Assembly: GCA_947627345.1 (NCBI GenBank)
Contig: CANQVS010000010.1
Coordinates: 1 to 64,000 of the forward strand
Direction: 5' to 3'
DNA length: 64,000 nt
Origin: an uncultured Clostridia bacterium
GTDB taxonomy: Bacteria > Bacillota > Clostridia > Oscillospirales > Acutalibacteraceae
Part shown: in pieces, positions 25,444 through 33,436 of the stretch
Layout of the letters: every line of letters starts with the position of its first letter
How positions within the stretch are numbered: the stretch's first letter is position 1
The notes under the pieces: model-generated
Told to the model about the DNA's origin: nothing
The model's input: the letters and a program-made list of their open reading frames with translations, nothing else
Database searches by the model: none
Program-made: the position numbers and the translations under genes

Positions 25444-25620
25444 ATGAATGAGATAGACGCCTGGAACGCATTTTGGTACAGCGGAAGAATATATGACTAT
25501 CTGATGTACAAAAGTATTCATAACGACCGAGTAAATAGTGGCGAGGCCACGGAGAATAAAAATGAAATTTATAACAAACGGACTTATAATCAGGGAACAG
25601 AATATCGGGGAGAGGGATAA
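25444..25620 (+). CDS. YqzL-like small protein between era and recO
   Basis: A 58-codon ORF, too short for the track, starts ATG 25444 behind a GGTGAT. Its N-terminus 'MNEIDAWNAFWYSGRIYDYL' fits the YqzL pattern (Trp..Phe..(S/T)G.(I)..YL.YK) found between era and recO in Bacilli and Clostridia. The C-terminal half is polar and its last 59 bp overlap the recO start in another frame, so only the N-terminal part is well supported. The function of YqzL is unknown. Confidence 0.65.
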   Translation: MNEIDAWNAFWYSGRIYDYLMYKSIHNDRVNSGEATENKNEIYNKRTYNQGTEYRGEG

Positions 25621-26311
25621 GCTCGTTACGGCTTTAACCGAAAGTCACGGAGTAGTTAAGGGATTTGCCCGCGGAGCAAAAGATATTAAAAGCTCCAAAT
25701 CATCGGCAACGGGACTCCTCTCCTACTCCCGGCTTACTCTCCACAAACGCAGAGACAGCTATCTTATCGGCGACGCCAAAACAATTAAAATTTTTTCGGG
25801 ACTTAGAAAAAGTATTGAAAATATGTATCTGGCTCAGTATTTTTGCGAGCTTTCGGGTGCAGTATGCCCAAAAGAGCAAGAAGCGAAACAACAGCTAAGA
25901 CTGATTTTAAACGCGCTCTACCTGCTTTCTGAAAACAAAAAAGAACTTTCCGTCGTTAAGCCCTGCGTAGAGCTTAGACTTATGTGCCTTTCGGGTTATA
26001 TGCCTGACATTATAATGTGCAGGGAATGCGGTGGATACGAAAAAGACGTTATGATGTTTCTGCCGAAAATCGGGCAGTTAATCTGTAAAGACTGCTACGA
26101 AAAGAAAGAAGATAAAAATTTAAAAATAAAGCTTAATATTAGTACGCTTACCGCAATGAGGCATTGCTGTTATTGCGACGCGGAAAAATTATTCTCATTT
26201 TCTCTTCCCGAAAAAGATTTAAAAACGCTTAATTTCTGCAGTGAAGAATACATAAAATTTATATTGGAACGGGATTTTAAAACATTAAAATTTCTTAAAA
26301 CTATCATATAG
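25562..26311 (+). CDS. recO: DNA repair protein RecO
   Basis: RecO works with RecF/RecR to load RecA on SSB-coated gaps. The 249 aa carry an OB-fold N-terminus ('TNGLIIREQNIGERDKLVTALTES') and a helical C-terminus with a four-Cys zinc site ('CRECGGY' and 'CKDC'). The track begins at GTG 25538. CGGAG lies just before ATG 25562, which gives the standard start. It overlaps the yqzL-like ORF. Confidence 0.95.
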   Translation: MKFITNGLIIREQNIGERDKLVTALTESHGVVKGFARGAKDIKSSKSSATGLLSYSRLTLHKRRDSYLIGDAKTIKIFSGLRKSIENMYLAQYFCELSGAVCPKEQEAKQQLRLILNALYLLSENKKELSVVKPCVELRLMCLSGYMPDIIMCRECGGYEKDVMMFLPKIGQLICKDCYEKKEDKNLKIKLNISTLTAMRHCCYCDAEKLFSFSLPEKDLKTLNFCSEEYIKFILERDFKTLKFLKTII

Positions 26312-26318
26312 GTGGAAT

Positions 26319-28679
26319 ATGTACAGACATTACAAGGCTTTGGAGCTTGATAAAATTTTAAACCTTTTAGCCGAGAGAACTTCTTGCGAGGAAAGCAGGG
26401 AAATGGCGCTCGAACTAAAACCTGAGTTTAATTTAATAAAAGCAGAGCATAATATGAAAATGACGGACGACGCTTATGTCCTTACGGGTAAATTCGGTTC
26501 GCCGTCGTTCGGCAACATAAAGAATGTCGCCAATGAACTGAGACGAGGCGAGGCAGGCGGTATGCTTACTGCTGGAGAACTGCTTAAAATCGCCGAGGTC
26601 CTTAGAATAATCAGAGGGGTTAAAGGGTGGCAGAGCAAATGTGTGAACACCCGTACGACACTTGACGTTTTGTTTCAGGGCTTGGTTTCCAATAAATTTC
26701 TTGAGGATAAAATACACTCGTGCATAATCAGCGAAGAAGAATTTGCGGACACTGCCTCCCCTGCCCTTTCGGATATAAGGAGGAAAATCCGTACTGCAAC
26801 CTCAAAGGTGCGCGAGTCGCTTGACAAAATTATCCATAGCAGTACATACCAGAAGTACCTTCAGGATACTATTGTAACTCAAAGAGACGGGCGGTATGTA
26901 ATACCCGTTAAGGCGGAATGCAGAGGAAGTATTTCGGGACTCGTACACGACACGAGCGCAAGCGGTCAGACGGTTTTTATCGAGCCTATGGGAGTTGTGC
27001 AGGCTAACAACGATATTAAAGTTCTTTTGGCAAAAGAGGAAGCGGAAATCGAGCGGATTTTGTTTGAACTTTCCGCGCTCGCAGGCTCGTACGCGGACGT
27101 AATAATCGGAAGCTACAAATGTCTTTCGGAGCTGAATCTTATATTCGCAAAGGCTGATTTAGCCTACAAAATGAAAGCGACTGTCCCCGTTTTAAACGAT
27201 AAGGGAAAGATTGATTTAAAACAGGCGCGTCATCCGCTTATACCCTCGGACAAGGTCGTCGCGGTAGACGTGAGACTCGGCACGGATTTTGATACTCTTG
27301 TAATCACGGGTCCGAACACGGGAGGCAAGACAGTTACTCTTAAAACAATCGGACTTTTAACTCTTATGGCTATGTGCGGACTTATGATACCCGCAGGCGA
27401 AAACAGCGAGATTTCCGTATTCAGGAGAGTTTTAGTAGATATAGGCGATGAGCAAAGTATAGAACAAAGTCTTTCGACTTTCTCCGCCCATATGACGAAT
27501 ATTGTCGGAATACTAAAGCAGGCTAACGCCTCAACTCTCGCGCTTATTGACGAGCTCGGAGCGGGAACTGACCCCGTGGAGGGCGCGGCGCTCGCTATTG
27601 CGATTTTAGAAAAACTGCGCGGACGAGGCGCAAAAATCGCAAGCACAACGCACTACGCGGAGCTAAAGGAATTTGCGCTTCGTACTGACGGAATAGAAAA
27701 CGGAAGCTGTGAGTTTGATATAAAAACCTTACGGCCGACCTACAGGCTTTTAATCGGAGTACCCGGAAAAAGTAACGCTTTTGCGATAAGCAGACGTTTA
27801 GGTATGGATGAAAAAGTTGTAAACCGCGCCAAAGAGCTTGTAAACAGTGAAAGCCGTCAATTTGAGGACGTTGTCACAACGCTTGAAAGCAGACGCCAGA
27901 GCCTTGAAAAACAGCTTGAAAACGCGCAGAGGCTTACCCAAAAGGCAAATACCGAAAAGCAGAAAGCTGAAAATGAACTTGCTAAGGCTAAAAAACACGC
28001 CGAACAGGAAATCGAACACGCCAAAGAAGAGGCTGAAAGAATTGTATCGCGCACTAAAGCGCAGGCTTACGCGCTTATGGACGAGATAGAAAAGGCGAGA
28101 AAGGCTAAATCCGACAACGAGGGTATTCGTGCCAAACTGCGCAGAGAAATTAATAAAATTGAGGACAGCTCCAATCCTGTTCAAAAGAAACCCGAAGAGA
28201 AAAGCTATAAGCTCCCCAGACCGCTTAAAGTCGGGGATAATGTCCTTATATACGATATTGACAAGGACGCCGTTGTACTGGAGCTTCCCGACAAGGACGG
28301 TATGGTATTGGTTCAGGCAGGTATTATAAAAACACGAGTTGAGCTTTCCAATCTCCGCCTTAAAAAATCCGAGGAAAAGAAAGTTAATCCTTATCAGAAC
28401 CGCAGAAGAAACATTCCGTCAAATGTAGATATTCACCCCATTACAGAAGTCGATGTTCGCGGTCAAAGCGCTGTAGAAGCAATTATGGCGGTTGACAACG
28501 CGATAGACAACGCGATTTTGTCGAACGTAGAGCATATTACTATTATCCACGGCAAAGGTACAGGCGTACTGCGGACTGAAATTCAAAAGCATCTGCGTTC
28601 TGTAAAATTTGTAAAAAGCTTCAGGCTCGGAACATTCGGAGAGGGCGAAAGCGGAGTTACAATCGTTGAGTTAAAATAA
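26319..28679 (+). CDS. mutS2: Endonuclease MutS2 / ribosome collision factor
   Basis: This MutS-family ATPase with a nuclease Smr domain suppresses recombination and, in Bacilli, splits collided ribosomes. The 786 aa have a MutS core and clamp, Walker A 'GPNTGGKT' (about 330), 'STFSAHMTNIV' and 'LIDELGAGTDP'. A long Lys/Glu/Ala coiled coil (about 510-640) and a C-terminal Smr domain ('DVRGQSAVEAIMAVD', 'IIHGKGTGVLR') follow. Complete; starts after TAGGTGG. Confidence 0.97.
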   Translation: MYRHYKALELDKILNLLAERTSCEESREMALELKPEFNLIKAEHNMKMTDDAYVLTGKFGSPSFGNIKNVANELRRGEAGGMLTAGELLKIAEVLRIIRGVKGWQSKCVNTRTTLDVLFQGLVSNKFLEDKIHSCIISEEEFADTASPALSDIRRKIRTATSKVRESLDKIIHSSTYQKYLQDTIVTQRDGRYVIPVKAECRGSISGLVHDTSASGQTVFIEPMGVVQANNDIKVLLAKEEAEIERILFELSALAGSYADVIIGSYKCLSELNLIFAKADLAYKMKATVPVLNDKGKIDLKQARHPLIPSDKVVAVDVRLGTDFDTLVITGPNTGGKTVTLKTIGLLTLMAMCGLMIPAGENSEISVFRRVLVDIGDEQSIEQSLSTFSAHMTNIVGILKQANASTLALIDELGAGTDPVEGAALAIAILEKLRGRGAKIASTTHYAELKEFALRTDGIENGSCEFDIKTLRPTYRLLIGVPGKSNAFAISRRLGMDEKVVNRAKELVNSESRQFEDVVTTLESRRQSLEKQLENAQRLTQKANTEKQKAENELAKAKKHAEQEIEHAKEEAERIVSRTKAQAYALMDEIEKARKAKSDNEGIRAKLRREINKIEDSSNPVQKKPEEKSYKLPRPLKVGDNVLIYDIDKDAVVLELPDKDGMVLVQAGIIKTRVELSNLRLKKSEEKKVNPYQNRRRNIPSNVDIHPITEVDVRGQSAVEAIMAVDNAIDNAILSNVEHITIIHGKGTGVLRTEIQKHLRSVKFVKSFRLGTFGEGESGVTIVELK

Positions 28680-28737
28680 TTGCAAAACAATTTTTATTGT
28701 GTTACAATACAAAAAACAAACTACGGAGGTATAGATT

Positions 28738-28935
28738 ATGACAGTTACTAAAGATTCAGTTATCGGTGACGTTCTTGACGCATATCCAAAAACCGCTGCG
28801 GTTTTTATGTCAATAGGTATGCACTGTCTGGGATGTCCCGCGTCACGAGGCGAGAGTATTGCCGACGCGTGTATGGTACACGGAGTAGACGCTGACGAGC
28901 TTATCCAGGAAATCAACAAAGTTATTTCCGAATAA
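28738..28935 (+). CDS. DUF1858 domain protein (redox-disulfide type)
   Basis: A 65-aa stand-alone DUF1858 domain, a family often linked to hybrid-cluster proteins and to the N-terminus of ScdA/RIC-type repair proteins. It has the diagnostic 'AVFMSIGMHCLGCPASRGES', with a CxxC at residues 30 and 33, and 'LIQEINKVI' at the end. It starts behind an excellent GGAGG. The stop codon overlaps the trmK start by 1 nt, so it is co-translated in the repair/tRNA operon. Substrate and role are unknown. Confidence 0.88.
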   Translation: MTVTKDSVIGDVLDAYPKTAAVFMSIGMHCLGCPASRGESIADACMVHGVDADELIQEINKVISE

Positions 28936-29597
28936 TGGACAAGCTTTTCAGTCTTGATGAGAGATTAAAAACGTGCGCAAGCCTTGTACGGAAAAGTGCA
29001 AGGCTTGCTGACGTTGGAAGCGACCACGCGTATCTGCCCGTATGGCTTTTAAAACAGGGGAAAATCTCTTTCGCCATAGCATCGGACATCAACGAAAAGC
29101 CCCTCGAAAACGGAAAGCTTACCGCCGAAAAATACGGCGCTGAAAACATAAAGTTTCGTCTCGGAGCGGGACTTGACGCAATAAATAAAAGCGATAATAT
29201 TACAGACGTTGTAATTGCGGGAATGGGCGGAGAGGTTATAAGCGAAATCATACTTAAAAGTCCGCTTACGAGAGATACAAATCTTAATATTATCCTCCAG
29301 CCGATGACAAAAAGCGGTGAGCTTATCTCCTTTTTGTACGAAAACGGTTTTGAAATTCAAAAACAAAAGTGTGTAATTTCAAAGGGAAAATGCTACACGG
29401 TTATGGCGGTACGCTACACTTCGCAAAAAATTGAAATCAGCGATATTTTTCCGTATATAGGAAAACTTAATTTAAACGATGAGGTAAACCTGCGTTTTAT
29501 AAACGCGCATATAAAACACCTTGAGAATAAAAGCCTGGGCGATAATTCTCTTATCCCCCTCGTTAAAAAATTAAAAAAGATAATAAAAAATAATTGA
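28935..29597 (+). CDS. trmK: tRNA (adenine22-N1)-methyltransferase TrmK
   Basis: It makes m1A22 in tRNA. The 220-aa class I methyltransferase shows 'RLKTCASLVRKSARLADVGSDHAYLP', 'IASDINEKPLENG', 'VVIAGMGGEVISEII' and 'ILQPMTKSGELISFLYENGF'. In Firmicutes it is regularly next to a Nif3-like gene, as here (13 bp). It overlaps the DUF1858 stop. Confidence 0.95.
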   Translation: MDKLFSLDERLKTCASLVRKSARLADVGSDHAYLPVWLLKQGKISFAIASDINEKPLENGKLTAEKYGAENIKFRLGAGLDAINKSDNITDVVIAGMGGEVISEIILKSPLTRDTNLNIILQPMTKSGELISFLYENGFEIQKQKCVISKGKCYTVMAVRYTSQKIEISDIFPYIGKLNLNDEVNLRFINAHIKHLENKSLGDNSLIPLVKKLKKIIKNN

Positions 29598-29610
29598 AGA
29601 AGATGATAAA

Positions 29611-30366
29611 ATGAAAACCGTAAAGGATATTTTGAATTTTACAGAAACCTTTGCTCCTCTTGACTCTGCAATGGAGTACGACAACGTTGGACTGCTTGTA
29701 GGAAACGATAAAACGAAGGTCAGCAGAGCGGTTGTCGCCCTCGACATAACCGACAGCGTTATTGACGAAGCTTTAGAGAACCGCGCGGAACTAATCATCA
29801 GCCATCACCCCGTAATATTCAATCCGATTAAAAACATTTCAAGTGACAGCATAGTCTACAGATTAATTGAAAACAACGTAAGCGCTCTCTGCCTGCATAC
29901 GAACCTTGATTTAAGCGAAAGCTTTGGAGTTAACACCTGTCTTGCAAAGGCTGTCGGAGTTAAAAATGCAAAGTTTGTTCAGGGAGAGTGCCTCTACATA
30001 GGCGAACTTGATAAGGAAGTAAGCAACCTCGAGTTTGCGAAATCGGTTAAAAAAGCTTTACACTGTAAAGGGTTAAGGCTTACACTTAAAGACAAGAAAG
30101 TAAAAAAAATAGCGGTATGTTCGGGAAGCGGAGGAGAGTACGCGCCCTTGGCTAAATCCCTCGGCGCAGACGCCCTGCTGACGGGAGAGATTAAACATCA
30201 CGAAATTTTAGAGGCTGTAAAACTAAATATTGCTATTGTTGACGCAGGTCATTTCAAAACAGAGGATATAGTAACAGCTCCGCTGACAGACAAGCTTAAC
30301 AGAGAATTTAAAGACGTTGAGTTTATAAGGAGCAAAAGCTGTACAGATACAGTTGAATATCTTTAG
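29611..30366 (+). CDS. Nif3-like dinuclear metal centre protein (YqfO type)
   Basis: This is a member of the Nif3/GTP cyclohydrolase I type 2 family, whose hexamers bind two metal ions per subunit. Metal-site motifs are 'LDSAMEYDNVGLLVG', 'LIISHHPVIF', 'CLHTNLD' and the C-terminal 'DAGHFKTED'. At 251 aa it lacks the PII-like insert seen in longer YqfO proteins. It follows trmK in the usual pairing. The precise reaction is not settled for the family. Confidence 0.93.
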   Translation: MKTVKDILNFTETFAPLDSAMEYDNVGLLVGNDKTKVSRAVVALDITDSVIDEALENRAELIISHHPVIFNPIKNISSDSIVYRLIENNVSALCLHTNLDLSESFGVNTCLAKAVGVKNAKFVQGECLYIGELDKEVSNLEFAKSVKKALHCKGLRLTLKDKKVKKIAVCSGSGGEYAPLAKSLGADALLTGEIKHHEILEAVKLNIAIVDAGHFKTEDIVTAPLTDKLNREFKDVEFIRSKSCTDTVEYL

Positions 30367-30370
30367 ATAA

Positions 30371-30424
30371 AATTCGGCAGGGAATCGAGAAAATCAAAAT
30401 GTTCTCGTTTTTCCCTGCCGAATT
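30371..30424 (+). terminator. Terminator after the phoH-to-nif3 operon
   Basis: 13-bp stem AATTCGGCAGGGA/TCCCTGCCGAATT with an inner GAGAA/TTCTC helix. The downstream T-tract is poor (CTTTGAGTTT). Confidence 0.7.
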
Positions 30425-30522
30425 CTTTGAGTTTATTATTAACATTATACCCTTTTGGAATGTCATTTTTACTTTATTGTAATAATTCTTTCACAATTAT
30501 TATTCTTTTATGGAATATTGTA

Positions 30523-30582
30523 ACTGTTTTTACAGATTTTTAATTATTTAAAGGAATTAAATGCACGAAATGTAAAAACAGT
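30523..30582. promoter_or_regulatory. Perfect 12-bp inverted repeat upstream of trmB promoter
   Basis: ACTGTTTTTACA (30523-30534) and its exact complement TGTAAAAACAGT (30571-30582) are 36 bp apart. Each half is itself near-palindromic (CTGT-N4-ACAG). They end 10 bp before the -35 box, so a pair of regulator sites is likely. The regulator is unknown. Confidence 0.55.
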
Positions 30583-30592
30583 AAAATAATAA

Positions 30593-30621
30593 TTGCAATA
30601 TCGTAGAATATTTGTTATAAT
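30593..30621 (+). promoter_or_regulatory. Promoter of trmB-lipoprotein-(two-component system)
   Basis: -35 TTGCAA (30593-30598), 17-bp spacer, -10 TATAAT (30616-30621), the same boxes as the dcw promoter. Confidence 0.85.
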
Positions 30622-30669
30622 GTTTAATGATTATAAGTAATAGTATGTAAAAATATACAGGTGTATTGT

Positions 30670-31347
30670 ATGCGTATTCGTAAAAAGAAATGGGCAGAAC
30701 CTGAGCTTAACGTATGCGACTTTTATGTTTCAGAGCCAAAGCTTTATAAAAACCGCTGGAGTTGTTTTTTCAACAACGAAAACCCGATTATGCTTGAGGT
30801 CGGTTGCGGTAAAGGCTCTTTTGTCGGACAAATGGCGCTTTTAAATCCCGACATAAATTTTATAGCGGTCGATATAAAACTCGATATGCTCGGGGTAGGA
30901 CGCAGAAATATAGTAAAGCTTTTTTCTGAAAAAAACAGAGAGGTAGACAATATCGCGCTGGTCAGATACAATGTTGAGATGCTTGACGAGATAATCGGCA
31001 AGGAGGATAACATTCAGAGAATTTACATAAATTTCTGTAACCCGTGGCCGAGAGAAAAACACAAAAAGCGCAGACTTACCCACCCGAGAAAACTAAGACT
31101 TTATAAAGAAATTCTCTCAAACGGACGTGAAATACATTTTAAAACAGATGACGATGAACTGTTTTCTGAAAGTCTTGAATACTTTGAAAGTGAGAATTTT
31201 AAGCTTAAAAAGATAAGCTACGATTTACACAAAAGCGATATAGACCCCAAAACAACTCCTATGACAGAACACGAGAAAATGTTCTCCGACGAGGGAATTA
31301 AAATAAAATACTGCATAGCTGAAAACAAAGGAAATGATGTCCTATGA
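30670..31347 (+). CDS. trmB: tRNA (guanine46-N7)-methyltransferase TrmB
   Basis: It makes m7G46 in the tRNA variable loop. The 225-aa class I enzyme shows 'MLEVGCGKGSFVGQMALLNPDINFIAVDIK' motifs, 'RIYINFCNPWPREKHKKRRLTHP' (the signature tRNA/catalytic stretch) and 'EIHFKTDDDELF'. The track starts at GTG 30661. AGGTG lies 6 nt before ATG 30670, the preferred start. It overlaps the lipoprotein gene by 4 bp (ATGA). Confidence 0.95.
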   Translation: MRIRKKKWAEPELNVCDFYVSEPKLYKNRWSCFFNNENPIMLEVGCGKGSFVGQMALLNPDINFIAVDIKLDMLGVGRRNIVKLFSEKNREVDNIALVRYNVEMLDEIIGKEDNIQRIYINFCNPWPREKHKKRRLTHPRKLRLYKEILSNGREIHFKTDDDELFSESLEYFESENFKLKKISYDLHKSDIDPKTTPMTEHEKMFSDEGIKIKYCIAENKGNDVL

Positions 31348-32678
31348 AAAAAATGGCGGGGATTTCGGCTGTAGCTTTGAGCCTCTGTATGATTTTTTCA
31401 GGATGCTCCTTAGGCATAAATGACTCAAGCCTTTTACATCCTCCCAAAACGGCGGGACGCGAAGCGGAACTTGAAAGACTTATTGAGGAAACCGCAAACG
31501 GCACTTATAAGCTTAAATACCCGCAGAGCGGTGCATATCGTTCGGCAATTATTACAGAGGATTTGAACGGAGACAAAAAAGACGAGGCTATCGCCTTTTA
31601 CTGTACCGACGATACTTCGACAAAAATTCTCGTTATGTACGACGACGGAAAGAAATGGTCGATAAGCCAAAGCTTTAAGATAAATTTAACTGAAGTTGAC
31701 TGCGTTCAGTTTGCTGATTACGATTACGACGGAACCGAGGAAATTTTTGCAGGATTTGCCTCTTTGAATACGGGGCTGAATGAACTTAATATTTTCGACT
31801 GTAATACCGAAAATCACACAACAAGCCATATTGATTTTAAAAGCTCCTATTCAAGCTTTACGACTGGCGATTATGACCGCGACGGGGCTAATGAAATTCT
31901 TACTTTTATTTTAAACTCAAACGAGGCGGACGCGCAGGCTGTTCTTACTGATTACGATAAAAACGAACTCTACACTCTCGCACGGTGCGATATGGACCGG
32001 GCAGTTACCAGATTTGAAAAGGTGACTTCGGGACTCATAAACAACGATACTATGGGCGTTTGTGTGGACGGATCTCTTGAAAACGGCTACAACAGTCAAG
32101 TTGTTTACTACAACCCTGACAGGGAGGAGCTTATAAGCTATCCTATTACATTGGGCAAAAAACAAAACCAAACCGTAAGAACCTACAATGTAAACTGTAC
32201 GGATATTGACGACGACGGATTTTTGGAAATCCCGATTATAAAAGATATTTCGCCTAAATCGTATCCCAAAGAAGAAACCATTGCGCCAATAATAAACTGG
32301 AGCTGTCTTAATACTGAAAAGGTTAAGCTTTCTACAAAGGTTAAATGCGTTACAAATTTTGAATTCGGCTACTATTTTAAGCTTAGCGGAAAGCTTTCAA
32401 ACAACACTATAGCTACTTTAAGCGATGATATGAAAACTCTTAAAATTTACTCTGAAAAGACTGAATCCACTCAGTCACTTATAGCCACATTCAAGGTTTT
32501 TGACGTTGGAACGTCAACCGACGGTATGAGTGGCTACTCCACGCTTGAAAGCTATAACCAGTACATATATGCCTTTAAAATTGAGAATAATTCTCCGATT
32601 TATATAAATGAGGATATGATTAAGGAAAACTTTGCGCTGAACGATTCAGCGTCCGAAAATACAGAAGTTTATTTTTAA
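31344..32678 (+). CDS. Lipoprotein with FG-GAP/VCBS-like calcium loops
   Basis: A secreted lipoprotein of unknown function. A signal peptide (1-19) ends in the lipobox 'FSGC', so Cys20 would be lipidated. The 444-aa body contains repeated acidic loops of DxDxDG type: 'DLNGDKKDEA', 'DYDYDGTEEI', 'DYDRDGANEI' and 'DIDDDGFLEI'. These sit in a beta-rich background, as in FG-GAP/VCBS beta-propellers that bind Ca. It overlaps trmB and lies 18 bp before a response regulator-histidine kinase pair, so it may belong to that sensor system. That link is inference from gene order. Confidence 0.85.
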   Translation: MKKMAGISAVALSLCMIFSGCSLGINDSSLLHPPKTAGREAELERLIEETANGTYKLKYPQSGAYRSAIITEDLNGDKKDEAIAFYCTDDTSTKILVMYDDGKKWSISQSFKINLTEVDCVQFADYDYDGTEEIFAGFASLNTGLNELNIFDCNTENHTTSHIDFKSSYSSFTTGDYDRDGANEILTFILNSNEADAQAVLTDYDKNELYTLARCDMDRAVTRFEKVTSGLINNDTMGVCVDGSLENGYNSQVVYYNPDREELISYPITLGKKQNQTVRTYNVNCTDIDDDGFLEIPIIKDISPKSYPKEETIAPIINWSCLNTEKVKLSTKVKCVTNFEFGYYFKLSGKLSNNTIATLSDDMKTLKIYSEKTESTQSLIATFKVFDVGTSTDGMSGYSTLESYNQYIYAFKIENNSPIYINEDMIKENFALNDSASENTEVYF

Positions 32679-32696
32679 ATTAACGGAGGTTTTAAA

Positions 32697-33401
32697 ATGA
32701 AAAAGGTACTTGTTTGTGAGGACGAATCCGCTATCCGCGACTTCGTCGTAATTAACCTGCAACGTGCCGGATACGAAGTTGTCGAGGCAGACAGCGGAGA
32801 GGCAGCTTTAAAGCGCTACGAAGAAAACGGCGGTGACTTTGACGTTGCGATTTTAGATGTAATGCTTCCGGGAATCGACGGTTTTCAGGTTTGTAAAGAG
32901 CTTAGAAATAAAAACGGCGGTCTTGGAATTATTATGCTATCTGCAAAAACTCAGGAAATGGATAAGGTTACGGGACTTATGCTCGGAGCCGACGACTATG
33001 TAACAAAGCCATTTTCCCCTTCGGAGCTTTTAGCGAGAGTAGACTCTCTCCACAGGAGAGTTTCGCTTGCTCAGGCCAATGCCGAAAACAACTTTAAAGA
33101 GGAGCTGCATTCGGGTGATTTTACTCTTAACCTGAGAAACCGCTCGCTTCTTAAAAACGGCGAGGTCATCGAGCTTACGCAGGTTGAGTTTCAGATTATG
33201 GAATACTTCTTCTCAAATCCGGGAGAAACACTCGACCGTACCGATATTCTAAGTCATGTTTGGGGTGACGCTTACGTCGGAGAGGAAAAAATTGTTGACG
33301 TAAATATCCGCAGGCTCAGAATGAAAGTTGAGGACGAGCCGTCAAACCCAAAATACATCGTTACTGTTTGGGGCTTAGGATATAAGTGGGACACTAACTG
33401 A
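32697..33401 (+). CDS. OmpR/PhoB-family response regulator
   Basis: A two-component transcription factor of 234 aa. The receiver domain (1-~115) has acidic 'EDE', phospho-acceptor 'AILDVMLPGIDGF', 'MLSAKTQ' and 'ADDYVTKPFSPSELLARV'. The winged helix follows ('LTQVEFQIMEYFFSNPGETLDRTDILSHVWG', 'EDEPSNPKYIVTVWGLGYKW'). It starts after ACGGAGG, 18 bp past the lipoprotein, and is followed by its histidine kinase. Targets are unknown. The inverted repeat at 30523-30582 is a candidate site but is unproven. Confidence 0.95.
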   Translation: MKKVLVCEDESAIRDFVVINLQRAGYEVVEADSGEAALKRYEENGGDFDVAILDVMLPGIDGFQVCKELRNKNGGLGIIMLSAKTQEMDKVTGLMLGADDYVTKPFSPSELLARVDSLHRRVSLAQANAENNFKEELHSGDFTLNLRNRSLLKNGEVIELTQVEFQIMEYFFSNPGETLDRTDILSHVWGDAYVGEEKIVDVNIRRLRMKVEDEPSNPKYIVTVWGLGYKWDTN

Positions 33402-33436
33402 TTACATATTAAAAAATAAAAGGAGGCAGAAAGGAT

